Part shown: positions 10,691 through 20,900 of the stretch, piece after piece
Numbering within the stretch: the first letter of the stretch is position 1
How the letters are laid out: each line of letters opens with the position of its first letter
Source: Forficula auricularia
Lineage: Eukaryota > Arthropoda > Insecta > Dermaptera > Forficulidae
Direction: 5' to 3'
Assembly (NCBI GenBank): GCA_024734495.1
Contig: JALMQS010000427.1
Location: 54,402-118,401 of the forward strand
Length of the DNA stretch: 64,000 bases
Made by a program: the position numbers and the translations under genes
The notes under the pieces: generated by a model
Told to the model about the DNA's origin: nothing
The model's input: only the letters and a program-made list of their open reading frames with translations
The model's database searches: none

Positions 10691-11577
10691 ACTTTCAAAC
10701 AGGAAGGATACTTTTTAAAAAATCTTCACCTTTGATTAAGAGGGAAAAAGAGATTTTTTTGATATTCTCACGAAATTAATATATATTTTTTCATTGATAT
10801 ACAAAATACTCATTAAATCCATATTTTTGGCGGCGAACGCATCGACAGATAAATTTGCAAATTTTTCGAGTGAATAAATAGCTAATTGATTAATTAAGAC
10901 CATTATACTTTGCTGAGAGTTAAACTTACTAATTACTCCTATTTATCTATCTATATATAACCTTATTGAAAGAAATCGCTGAGCATTCAATATATCTATC
11001 CTTCTTAAATTATACTATAACTAGTAAACTTTTCCTTCCGAAAGAAATTATTGAATTTAATAGTTAATGCATTTAAGTAATATTTCCTTCGTAATGAATT
11101 TAGTTAGTAAAAGAAAGTTTTCAAAATATTTTCTCTCTTATTATATATATATGGTGAAACATCTACAATATTACCGATAACATACCAATGAAAGAGTTGT
11201 GTGAATACTTTTAGGTGATTCTTAAAGATTTATGGCTGCTGAATCAGAAAATAAATTTATTTTTTGCGGATCACATCAAATATTTTCACAAAGCAAGAAT
11301 TAATGACACTAAAGTTATATAAATGTTTTGGCATATAAAAAACTGCTACTAATTAAATAAATAAATTCTATTCTACTTTTATTTATTTATTTTTTATACC
11401 TTTTTTCTTAATCTTTTCTAATTATTGTCAGATTGTAGAAAAGACGAAAATTTTAATTTTTAAGTAAATTATGCAGGTTTGAAGAGTGAAGATCGAATAG
11501 AAATGGACGTTTCTCTATTTTGGCTTGTAAAAATGCTTATAATTAGTAAATTTTTTAGAATTTTTTAACCTTCTCTA
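10691..11577. other. Gene-free AT-rich stretch
   Basis: No coding region, RNA gene or clear repeat ends. Only short AT simple sequence near 11140. Confidence 0.5.
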
Positions 11578-11695
11578 TTTAATAGCGCATTAAATTGAAA
11601 GTTTTTGCCGAGAGTAGAAGAATTTTTATATATTGAAGGAGACAATAAAGAGTGTGTCTTCTGCTGGAATTATAAATTTTATTTATTTATAACGA

Positions 11696-11730
11696 GACTA
11701 TAGTTTCGAGGACTTTGCCCTCTTCATCAG
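11696..11730 (-). ncRNA. Hammerhead ribozyme candidate (inverted half)
   Basis: On the minus strand: CTGATGA, hairpin GAGGGC-AAA-GTCCTC (one G:U pair), GAAAC, TATA, GTC. All core boxes are intact. Stem I shows only GA:TC next to the core; longer pairing would need an internal loop. Confidence 0.7.
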
Positions 11731-11822
11731 TCTATTACAATGTATTCACAGGAATTAATTTATGAATGAAAGGTTAACATCTTTCATTCATAAATTAATT
11801 CCTGTGAATACATTGTAATAGA

Positions 11823-11857
11823 CTGATGAAGAGGGCAAAGCCCTCGAAACTATAGTC
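11823..11857 (+). ncRNA. Hammerhead ribozyme candidate (direct half)
   Basis: CTGATGA (11823-11829), a perfect 6-bp stem II GAGGGC-AAA-GCCCTC, GAAAC, loop TATA, GTC with predicted cleavage after 11857. Penelope-like elements are known to carry minimal hammerheads with a very short stem III, which this matches. Confidence 0.75.
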
Positions 11858-12304
11858 TCGTTATAAATAAATAAAATTTATAATTCCAGCAGAAGACACA
11901 CTCTTTTATTGTCTCCTTTAATAGCGCATTGTAGAAATTAAGAAGATTTAAAGTTTTGAATAAATTATTGGGGCATGAAGAATGAAAAACGAGCAGAAAT
12001 GGAGCTTCATATATTTACTATATACCTAGATTTTTTTAGGATTTTTTTATTCTTCTTTATTTATTGGCGCTTTGTAGAAAATACGAAAACTGCCTAAGAA
12101 GCTTTTTAAAAACCATCGCTTCGAAAAAGCGAAGAACTCGGGTTTGATCCTAGGGTCTATAAAAAAAATATATATTTTCACTATTATTTAATTTAAGTTA
12201 TCATAATTATGATCTCTAAATTCATATATACCAAAATTTTTGCTCTTCAGGGTTAAATGAAAAAAAATCTCTAGTTGGGTATTCAACAGAAAAGTGCCGG
12301 ACCA

Positions 12305-12552
12305 CTTCATTCGCGAATACCTATATCCCCATGACTTCAAGGAACTGGAACTCTCTTCCAGCCTCTATCTTTCCCAGCACCTATAATCTTCAAACCTTCA
12401 AAACTGGAGTGCATAGACACCTACGTCTACACCCTCTCACTTAATCAACTTTCTCTTCTCTTCGGTAATGCAAGGGTCTTTCGAGATCCATAGGGGCTGC
12501 ATCTTTACTGGTGCACCCTTTCTTGCATTCGATTGCATTAAAAAAAAAAAAT
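12305..12552 (+). pseudogene. 5'-truncated LINE: last 46 codons, 3' UTR and poly(A)
   Basis: Reading from about 12305 to the TAA at 12442-12444 gives a peptide containing PMTSRNWNSLPASIFPSTYN and ending HRHLRLHPLT. It aligns with the C-terminus of the LINE at 16836-19682 (PLTSRDWNSLPATIFPATYN). The 3' UTR keeps a recognisable GGGGCTGCATC and GGTGCACCC before an A-run at 12541-12551. The two tails differ enough to be sister subfamilies. It is a dead 5'-truncated insertion, typical of target-primed reverse transcription. Confidence 0.85.
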
Positions 12553-13081
12553 TTGGACAAAATATCGTATTAATCGTTAGTTTAGTGTTTTTAAACGTCT
12601 TTTATAGATACAGTAGCTAATGCAATCTTATGAATATTGAATTTTATAAATAGATATGATTAATTAGTTACATTAAAATTTATTTCTTATTCACTCCCCC
12701 CCCCCCCCCATCTGATGGGAAAAAGACAATATATTTATTACATTTGGATGAGAATAAGTACAAAGAAGCATGCTAACTCAATCTGTCGAGATAGGTACGA
12801 CCACTCGTTTGTGAAACGCCGCCTGCCATTTGACATTGATGAATATGCTAGAGATAACGTCAAGGTGAGGTGAGATAGGTATAAATTAAACGCTGCACCC
12901 ACATATATAAAGACAATTGGATATAAATAAAATACAAAGTATATTTTCAAGAAAAAACGGGTCTGTATCAGTTGTAGATAGGTAGAGCTGTCTTATCCAA
13001 TAGGCACTGTGCCTAGGCCCTATATGAACCTAAAGGGACATACGAAAGTCTAAAATGTTTGTTTACGTTTTAACTTTTCCA

Positions 13082-13485
13082 TACAGGGTATGGTCAAGTG
13101 TTGTAATCGTGCATGAAAAAAGTGTTTTTTTTTCCTTCTTTTTTTCGAAATATCTCAAAAATGGCTGAAACTATTTTGATTAAAAAAATTGAGTGAAACC
13201 ATGGCATTTCGGTCTACAAAAAAGTTCTAATAAGTGAACATCGAAAAAATTATATTTTTCGAGATAATAATTGTTTTGTCAAAATGTCTGTTAGTCTGGT
13301 TGTCTGGTTGTCTGTGCATTACCAAATTTTTGTGGACGAGCTAGCTCAAAAACTAGTGTGAATATCGAACCCAAATTTGACACGTAGTTTTGGTCCATTG
13401 AGATTAAGAGCTGATTTGATTTTGGTGCATATCGACCCAAAATGGGGTGGAGGGGGTAAATATTATAAATCTAGGCTATTTGGGC
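13082..13485 (+). repeat. CAGGGTATGG repeat, copy 1
   Basis: Begins TACAGGGTATGGTCAAGT and runs through GAAATATCTCAAAAATGGCT and TTTTTGTGGACGAGCTAGCT to a GGGGTGGAGGGGG stretch. Further copies are at 30565-30960 (plus) and 46640-46880 (minus), with fragments at 9.95 and 26.8 kb. TA followed by CAGGG suggests a Tc1/mariner-type non-autonomous element. Non-coding. Confidence 0.65.
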
Positions 13486-13790
13486 AAACTCAACCCAATT
13501 TTGTATACATAACCAGTGGGACCCCAGAAGTCTAAAGATGCAAAAACTCACCGCCCAAAATAGAGAGGGGGATGAAAGTCTTGCTCATTTACGAAACTCA
13601 ACCAAATTTTGTATACATAATCAGTGGGACCCCGAAGTCTAAAAAAGCAAAAATTATCCGCACAAAATGGGGGAGGGGGGCGGGTAGGGTCAAAAAATGA
13701 AAATATAGGCCCTTGTACCAAACTCAACCAAATTTTGTACACATAATCAGTGGGCCACCAGAAGTCTAAAACTGGAAAAACTAACCCTTT
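13486..13790 (-). repeat. Minisatellite array, about 2.5 units
   Basis: Units starting AAACTCAACC begin at about 13486, 13594 and 13720 (spacing 108 and 126 bp). Each includes TTGTATACATAATCAGTGGG and an A/G-rich tail. This is the reverse of the units at 48.4-48.9 kb. Confidence 0.7.
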
Positions 13791-13805
13791 TCCCCTACAT
13801 GATTA

Positions 13806-13905
13806 TAAATAATTTTATTAAATATTAAATATAAGTGAGGGTCCAGGTTGTATGGTAAAGTCAAGTGGATGGCGACATCAGAACACGTCAGCTTATTACT
13901 TTTCC
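13806..13905 (+). repeat. Repeat end shared with 44.97-45.08 kb
   Basis: The 100 bp here (AATATAAGTGAGGG, TATGGTAAAGTCAAGTGGAT, GGCGACATC) reappears inverted at about 44970-45060. Other TATGGTAAAGT pieces occur at 27.1 and 27.2 kb. Confidence 0.5.
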
Positions 13906-14489
13906 GAAATCAATCTAAATAGCTATACCTATTTGGTACCTACTTACACTATAAACTTAGATTTTTAATTTTTTTACTTTCATTTTTATATTCTATAGAA
14001 TATAATGGAAAAGTATTGCGATGAATGTCTTGAAAATTGATAAATACACTAATTTCCAAAAAAAAAATCGTTGGAGCCGTTTTTGAGGGGGGGGGGTAAA
14101 TTCTTAGGTACGTAAACATCAACTTCCGATTTTTCTATTTTATCCAAAATCTTGTTATACTTCTTGTAACCTCTAGATAGCTTATGTTTCAAATTTCAAA
14201 CCACTGCGGCTTTCCGAAGACGAGATATATGAACGATTAAAATATTTATTTTACGACACTCCTAATTTACAACCCCTTCCTTTAATTTAATCGGATTAAA
14301 AATTTGACACAACTATTAACTCATGACACTTGATAAATACACTATTTTTAAAAAAAAATCGTTAGTGCCATTTTTGAGAAAATCGAAAAAAACGAAATAA
14401 AGGAAGTGGGTGTAAATTAGTAGTGTCGCGATGACTTAAAATAAATGAAAATGTGAAGGTCATGTGGTGAACACACCAGTTGATTTTTA

Positions 14490-14700
14490 TTATTATTGAA
14501 ATCTTAATTTGAGCATGAAAATTAGCTTAAAGGTATAATATTTATAATTAAGTTGATAGATGAAAAATCTATGGAACCTTCACTGAGTGAGGGACTCTCA
14601 CACCTATTATTATTTGACTAAAGATCCGACAAATATTAATAAAATGATCTAAAGATATTATTTTAATTTTTATTTGTGGGACTAGAATCCGATAAACACA
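14490..14700 (+). repeat. Single 315-bp-family unit
   Basis: TTAATTTGAGCATGAAAATT, GGAACCTTCACTGAGTGAGG, CTCTCACAC and TAGAATCCGATAAACAC match, in order, the tandem units at 20187-20900. Its distance from that array suggests the G-poor leader and LINE lie within a region once continuous with it. Confidence 0.65.
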
Positions 14701-16835
14701 AATAATTCACTCTCGCCCCGGATGCCGTGCCGTACACATGTGAACACATGTGATCTCCTTGTCTCCTCTGCGAACTGTGAATTTTTACCACTTACCTACC
14801 TTCTTTTTATATTTAATTTGCACGAAAATATTCATAAATTTTTTTTTCTTAATCCAATAATAAAAAAATATCATAATTTTTCTCACTTCAATCAATTTAA
14901 ATCAAAAATATCTTTTTCCAAAATTAGCTCTCTAGAAATATTCCTTTCTTGCCTATAGCAGGTCATATTCGACCGCTCAACCTTTTTCCCAGCCTCCCAT
15001 CAACCAAAAGCCGACCATAATTCATTCTTTTTACAATCTATATTTCACTTAAATATTTCTATTTCCATTTCCATTCCTATTTAAAAATTTTATCTCAGAA
15101 CCTTCCATATTAAATTAATTCAATTTCAATTCTTCTTAATTTTAAAACTAATTCGTATTCTCATTTTTTCATTTCTAAAATATATAGTATATATACTCTT
15201 AAATAAACTTCATCTCATTAATATAATTTATTTATTATTGCACGATTTCTAAACGTTAATTTGTTCTATAATAATCCTATAATAAATTCAAATAATATCT
15301 TATCTTAAATTTTAAATATTATCTTAACTTATAATTTACAATATATCTATTATAAACGCTAGTAACTTAGTAAATTTTAAATATTGCGAACAGAGAATTC
15401 GTGAATTATTACCACTTACCTACCTTCTTTCTATCTTTAATTTGCATGACATTCTTAATTCAAAAATAAAATAATATCATACTTTTTCTCCCTTAAATCA
15501 ATTTATATCAAAAAATATCTTATTCTAATATTAGCTCTGTAAAAATATCTCCTTTCTTCGCTAAAGCCAGGACAATCGGCACGTCAACCTTTCTGCCAGC
15601 CGCATTCCATCAACCAACTGGCCGACCTTAATTCTTCTCAAATTACCAGGCTGACTTTAAATATTTTCTCTGTATGAATCTATACAGCATTTTTTGCTTA
15701 ATCCAGTGATATAAAAATATCGTTTTTATTTTTACCCCTTCAAATTTAATAGAACTAATTTCTTTTTATATAATATTTTCTTTCTACCCTTTGTTCTCAA
15801 AGACACATGTCCTGACAGGCCATTCACCCCACCCTTTCTGCAAGCCTCCTAATAATCTCTATACATAATAATCTTATAATTTAAAATATATATATTATCA
15901 AATCTAGTAATTAAATTAATAACAAATAATTTTTATTATAATTCATACATAATAATCTTATAATTTAAAATATATATCAAGTCTGCCTCGGAACTCCAAC
16001 GTGTCAACAACGATTATTCCTGTTCCCGTCTAATTTCCAATTTATAGGCAGATTTTTCACCCCAATAGCAGCTCTCTCTCTCACAAACTCAGGATAAACA
16101 TCTGATAAGTATTTTCAGATATAAATTATATTTTTTACTATTAAAATTATAATTTATAAGTGTAAATTAACATATTTCTTAACCTTAAAAAGTCTAGAGG
16201 CTTTTCTTTACTTAATAACTCACAACGCCACCAGCAGGTGGCATCTGCGAGCCGGCGCCACAATCTAAAATTTCAAATTTTAAATTCAAAACTTTGTTCT
16301 AAATTTTATTAACTAATTAACCAACTTTATTCACAATTTCTCTTAACCTCCACTAATTTCAATTCTCTCAAATATTTCCACCCGATATACATATTTTATT
16401 TTATCTTAGAACATTCCTTATTAAATATTATATTAATTATTTTATCTCAGAACATTCCTTATTAAATTAATTCAATTTCAACTCTTCTTAATTCTAATTA
16501 AACTTAGACTCAATCTCTAACTTTATAGCTAGCCTAATTCACCTCTATCGTATCATATTAATTCTTATTAATTTATATTTTAATTACTTTTTTTATTAAG
16601 CCTAAGTAGTAATTAAGTATATAATATACCATTTCTTTCCCTACAGGTACAACCTAAATAATTAAGTGGTAGATAATTTTAAACTAACTATCGCTCGGCG
16701 AAACACCACTGCTCAAGTTATTAAAACTCAGTAAACTAGATTTCATCTATCTTTCTGAGATCAGACTTGTGATTCCGATTTCTTTCTTTCTTTCTTTCTA
16801 TTCAATAATTTACACCCCCTCGCTCATTCTACATC
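14701..16835 (+). other. G-poor leader upstream of the LINE
   Basis: This 2.1 kb has very few G residues on the plus strand and no long ORF. It contains internal repeats: about 14765-15060 matches 15405-15660 (offset about 640 bp), with a third partial match at 15675-15850. A shorter block (ATCTCAGAACATTCC and flanks) recurs near 15085, 16400 and 16440. It runs straight into the LINE start codon after a TTTC run near 16783-16800. It could be a LINE 5' UTR with promoter repeats. No ORF1/gag frame was found. Confidence 0.5.
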
Positions 16836-19682
16836 ATGTCTACGTTGAGCATCCACTATTCCAATATTCGCGGTCTCTTTAGCAATAAAACTTCCGTTTT
16901 CCAGCATCTCGAAGACGAAAGACCCTCCATTTTGGCCCTCACTGAAACCCAAATTGACACAAACAAATCCGATACTCCAGATCTCAAATTCGGAAAATAT
17001 ATTCTACACCCCAAATTCCGCAGGTATAACGGCGTCTGTTGCTACGTTCGCGATAACATCCCCTGCGAACGACTTGGATTTTTAGAAAAAAAGCTTACGA
17101 CGCATTATGGCTTAAAATTAATACTAAGACCTCAAGTAGAATTCTCTGTACAATCTATAGATCTCCTAATGATAAAAAATTTAATGAATTTTTCGACTAT
17201 CTCGGCAATTGTGTGAATGTAATTCTTTCATGTTTTCCAAATTCTGAAGTCTCTTTCCTAGGTGACTTCAATGTACACAATAAGGACTGGTTGACATTCT
17301 CCAGGTCCAACACCCCTGAAGGCAACGCTGCTCACATATTTGCAACTTCATATGATTTAACCCAAATTATAGATCGCCCCACTAGGATTCCGGACAACAC
17401 AAACGACACCCCATATCTACTCGACCTCTTTCTGTCATCTGCCCCTTCTCAATTCTCTTTTATTATCTCTGCACCTCTAGGTAACTCAGACCACAACTTA
17501 ATTAAAATAAAATCACATATCAACTTAGTAAAACCCGCTCTACCCTGCCCAAAGCCCAGAGAAATAAGGCTTTTTCTTAAAGCCAACTGGGATGAAATGC
17601 GTAACTTCTTCAGCTCTTTCCCATGGAATGATTACTGCTTCAGAAACAAAAATGCCACCGAATGTGCCTCTGCATTCTCGGAAGTGATTCAAATGGGCAT
17701 TGAGTTATATGTCCCTTTCAAACGGGTAATTGGAAAACAGGACTCCAAGCCCTGGTTCAATAAGTCTTGCTCCGAAGCAGTTAAACAAAAAAATCATGCT
17801 TTCTATAATTGGTCTTCGACACCATCAGAGGATAATCGCGTTCTCCTCACTAAAGCCCGCGCCCACTGTAAAAAAACAATCGATAATGCGATGAAGTCCT
17901 TCATTCAGAAAAAAGCTGACAGGCTAGCAGCTTGCCCCAGCAATTCAAACCAATTCTGGTCCCTTGATAAGTATGTAAAAAGAAATTTTACAAACTCATC
18001 ATTTCCACCTCTCAATCTCTCCGACAACTCGATAGCCATTGACGCCCCCGACAAAGCCGAAGCTTTTGCCTCATATTTCGCGTCCAACTCAAACCTGGAC
18101 GACAAAGGGCTTGAACCACCCACATACCCCCAGTACTAATATAATGTCAGATACTGTTTTCAGGATACCAGCAATTCTAAAGATCATCCAGAATCTAAAG
18201 AACAAATCTTCTGCTGGCCCCGACGATATCCCTGCCATTCTCATTAAAAAATGTGCCCCTGAACTTGCTCCTATACTATCCAAATTATACAATCTCTCCT
18301 ATAACTCTGGAATATTTCCGGAAGCCTGGAAACTAGCCAGAATCCAACCAATTAAGAAAAAAGGCGATTCTTCCAACATAAAAAACTATCGACCCATAGC
18401 AATCACTTCTGTCTTATCCAAAATTATGGAAAAGGCCATCAACGAGCAAGTTCTACGACACTTAGAGTCAAATAAATTTATCCACGATAGGCAATACGGC
18501 TTCAGGCAATCCCGGTCGACAGGTGACATCCTAGCATATGTAACTCATATCTGGAACAAAACCTTGGAGGCCGGGAATGAGACCCTCGCGGTAGCTTTAG
18601 ACATTTCAAAAGCCTTCGATATGGTCTGGCACAAAAATCTTCTTGCCAAATTGACCTCCGTCGGCCTTGCACCGAAACTCTGTAAGTTGCTCGAAAGTTT
18701 TCTTTCAGACCGTAGTATTAAGGTTGTCATCGATGGAATATCATCTTCCCCCTTCCACACCAACGCTGGAGTTCCTCAGGGATCGGTTATCTCCCCTACG
18801 CTTTTTCTTATCTATATCAACGACCTTCTAAACTTGCCCTCCAATCCGGTACATTGTTACGCAGATGACAGCACCCTACATAACGCCCCTGCTTCGCATA
18901 AAAACCGTGCAGACATTGCCTCTTCAATTAATTTAGACTTATGCAAACTTAAAAACTGGGGATCCCAAAACTTAGTTAACTTCAATGCAGGGAAAACTCA
19001 GTGTTGCCTTATTTCTAGGCGCGTCGACAGAAACCTCCCAAATATATCATTCGACTCAAACTCACTAGAATTCAGGGATAAAATTTCAATGCTAGGCGTA
19101 ACTCTAGGGTCTGACCTTTCATGGAATGACCATATCTCAACCACTGCTAAAGCTGCAGCGCGCAAGCTTGGTCTCCTATTTAGGTCTAGACGCTGTTATA
19201 CTCCCAGTCAACTCCTTATGCTGTATAAGGCTCAAATTCGTCCCTGTCTCGAATATGGCTCTCATCTGTGGAGGGGTGCCTCCAAGCATTCTCTTGCCAC
19301 ACTGGATGCAATTCAGAAGCGAGCAATTAAACTAATAGGAGAACCGGCTCTAACCAACTCACTCGACTCCCTGGCTCACCGAAGAACCGTTTCTGCCCTT
19401 TCCCTGTACTACAGATACTATCACGGTGTCTGTTCAGTCGAGCTGAAATCAATTATCCCCCCTAATGCCCTCTTTGCGCGAAGCACGCGGTTTTCTAACG
19501 CTCAGCACCCCTTCGCTGTCAAATTGGATAAATTTCGAACAAGCGCTTTCGCCAACTCTTTTATCCCTTTGACCTCCAGAGACTGGAACTCGCTCCCTGC
19601 CACCATCTTTCCCGCGACCTATAACCTTCAGCTATTTAAGACCCGTATCCACAGATACCTTCGACCCCCGCCCAACCCATAA
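16836..19682 (+). pseudogene. LINE pol (APE endonuclease + reverse transcriptase), two frameshifts
   Basis: Jockey/CR1-like non-LTR retrotransposon polyprotein for target-primed reverse transcription. From the ATG at 16836 the endonuclease shows SNIRGL and LTETQ, then GDFN (17261-17272) and SDH (17486-17494), the usual APE motifs. A frameshift near 17140 separates the first 100 codons from the rest (IYRSPND reads on in the next frame, so the real second segment begins upstream of 17213). A second frameshift falls near 18115-18130, by a run of C. The RT follows in one open frame. Apart from these shifts I see no internal stop, so the copy is young. No CCHC or ORF1 was recognised. The clade should be set by phylogeny. 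Confidence 0.9.
18120..19682 (+). CDS. Reverse transcriptase portion of the LINE
   Basis: An uninterrupted frame of about 520 codons. Motifs in order: SSAGPDDIPA, NYRPIAI, GFRQSRST, VALDISKAFD, NAGVPQGSVISPTLF and CYADD, the last being the catalytic YADD at 18858-18869. Then come a thumb region and a C-terminal part with TSRDWNSLPATIF, ending in TAA at 19680-19682. It is the third part of the frameshifted pol and has no start codon of its own. Length and motif order are typical of Jockey/CR1-type RT. All catalytic residues are present, so it could in principle work if translated in frame. Confidence 0.9.
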   Translation, partial: PHTPSTNIMSDTVFRIPAILKIIQNLKNKSSAGPDDIPAILIKKCAPELAPILSKLYNLSYNSGIFPEAWKLARIQPIKKKGDSSNIKNYRPIAITSVLSKIMEKAINEQVLRHLESNKFIHDRQYGFRQSRSTGDILAYVTHIWNKTLEAGNETLAVALDISKAFDMVWHKNLLAKLTSVGLAPKLCKLLESFLSDRSIKVVIDGISSSPFHTNAGVPQGSVISPTLFLIYINDLLNLPSNPVHCYADDSTLHNAPASHKNRADIASSINLDLCKLKNWGSQNLVNFNAGKTQCCLISRRVDRNLPNISFDSNSLEFRDKISMLGVTLGSDLSWNDHISTTAKAAARKLGLLFRSRRCYTPSQLLMLYKAQIRPCLEYGSHLWRGASKHSLATLDAIQKRAIKLIGEPALTNSLDSLAHRRTVSALSLYYRYYHGVCSVELKSIIPPNALFARSTRFSNAQHPFAVKLDKFRTSAFANSFIPLTSRDWNSLPATIFPATYNLQLFKTRIHRYLRPPPNP

Positions 19683-19798
19683 AATTCTTTCTTCTTCTTT
19701 TCACGATGGAGGGGCCAACCCAGGCCTTTAGGGGTTGCACCTTTTTTGGTGTAACTCCTTCTCTCATCATTATCATAAAAAAAAAAAAAAAAAAAAAA
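19683..19798 (+). other. LINE 3' UTR and poly(A) tail
   Basis: A short UTR with TTCACGATGGAGGGGCCAAC, AGGCCTTTAGGGG, TTGCACC, GGTGTAACTCCTTCTC and CATCATTATCAT before an A-run to about 19798. The same ordered tail ends the SINE at 36388-36756 and appears inverted at 24531 and 49195. Confidence 0.9.
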
Positions 19799-19870
19799 AT
19801 AATTCGAAAACATACGCTCGTATAAAGTTCTTAGATGTGTTTTTTTTAAGAGTTGATTATATTATTATTA

Positions 19871-20186
19871 CAGTAAAGTCCCGAAAACTCGGCAGTCCGG
19901 ATAACTCGGCCACACCCTGGCAGAGCGAAACCCCCCCCCCCCCATTTTCATGTAGTAAAGCTCTATACCTTCATAAAGTACTTACTTTTCCTTTGTTTAG
20001 GGTATTTGGGAAATTTAATATCCGTCGTATTCTCAAGTAAACAATATATGCAAAAGTACAGTACTATATTTTCTGAGGAAACACTCGTATTTATTCTTTT
20101 TTAAAGCCTATTCCCGAAAACACTACATTTTCACAAACTCGGCCACCCCTCGGTCCACATTAGGCTGAGTTTTCGGAACTCTACTG
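19871..20186. mobile_element. pogo/Tigger-like MITE, 316 bp
   Basis: The terminal inverted repeats begin CAGTAAAGTCCCGAAAACTC and match the complement of the right end (CAGTAGAGTTCCGAAAACTC) with few changes. The left side is preceded by TA. A shared internal CTCGGCCAC extends the inverted region. CAGT ends with TA targets fit the pogo/Tigger group. It has no transposase and interrupts the tandem 315-bp units. Confidence 0.8.
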
Positions 20187-20900
20187 TTTTAAGCTTGATT
20201 TGAGCATGAAAAATGTTTTGAACGTATTAATGATAAATTAATTTTCATGATAGATGAAAAAACTACGGAACACTCGCTGAAAGACTCTCACACACCTGTC
20301 ATTTTTTGACTATAAAGCTCGACAAAACCTTTAATAAAATCATAGAAAAATATTGTTTTGATTTCCAAACGTATGATGACTAGATTCCGATTAACACTAT
20401 AAATCGAGAACACCTGATTGTATAAAGTTCTTTCTTGTGCCAATAAGTTTTGTGGATAATTTTTTAAGAGTTTATTAAATTTAAATTTTTTTTTATTATT
20501 ATTGAAAGCTTGATTTGAGCATGATACTTTGAAAGTAATATTTATAAATTAATTTGGATGATATATGGCAAAACTACGGAACAATGGAACCCTCTCATAC
20601 AGAATATCTCTCATCGAGTGGTGATCCGCGATTGGAAGTAGGTGTACACCTCTTTGGAAGTATTTTGGAAGTACTAGGAAATATTTAGAAGTACTTGGAA
20701 ATATTTGGAAGTACAAGTGTATGTAAGTGTACGTATAAGGTCGCGGTTCACCCCCCGTCTCTCACACTTAATATTATTTGATACAGCTCGGCATACGTAG
20801 AATAAATACATTTTCAGGTATTATTTTTCTTTCCAACGTGTGACAATATTCCAATATTAATAATAATAAAGCTCGTAGAAAGTTTTTGTGATTTGTACAT
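20187..20900 (+). repeat. Tandem units of about 315 bp
   Basis: GCTTGATTTGAGCATGA starts units near 20193 and 20508. Each continues through AAACTACGGAACA, CTCTCACAC and a TTTCCAACGTRTGA block. A partial leading unit (TATAAAGTTCTTAG at 19823) precedes the pogo-like MITE, and the second unit is split by another MITE. Confidence 0.7.
20617..20750. mobile_element. 130-bp MITE with GGTGATCCGCGA ends
   Basis: GGTGATCCGCGA at the left and TCGCGGTTCACC at the right form inverted ends. Inside are five or so copies of TTGGAAGTA-like units. Related ends occur at 35.17 kb and 37.2 kb. It interrupts the second 315-bp unit between CTCTCATC and CGTCTCTCAC. Confidence 0.65.

Larger units (their letters stand above)
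11592..11916. mobile_element. Inverted dimer of a Penelope-type terminal repeat, copy 1
   Basis: A 325-bp insertion made of an inverted copy (11592 to about 11790) and a direct copy (about 11791-11916) of one sequence. It is flanked by the perfect 14-bp duplication TTTAATAGCGCATT at 11578-11591 and 11917-11930. Each half carries a hammerhead core. The same sequence bounds the element with a GIY-YIG nuclease at 56661-57692, which is why it is assigned to a Penelope-like element. It has no ORF. Confidence 0.85.
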
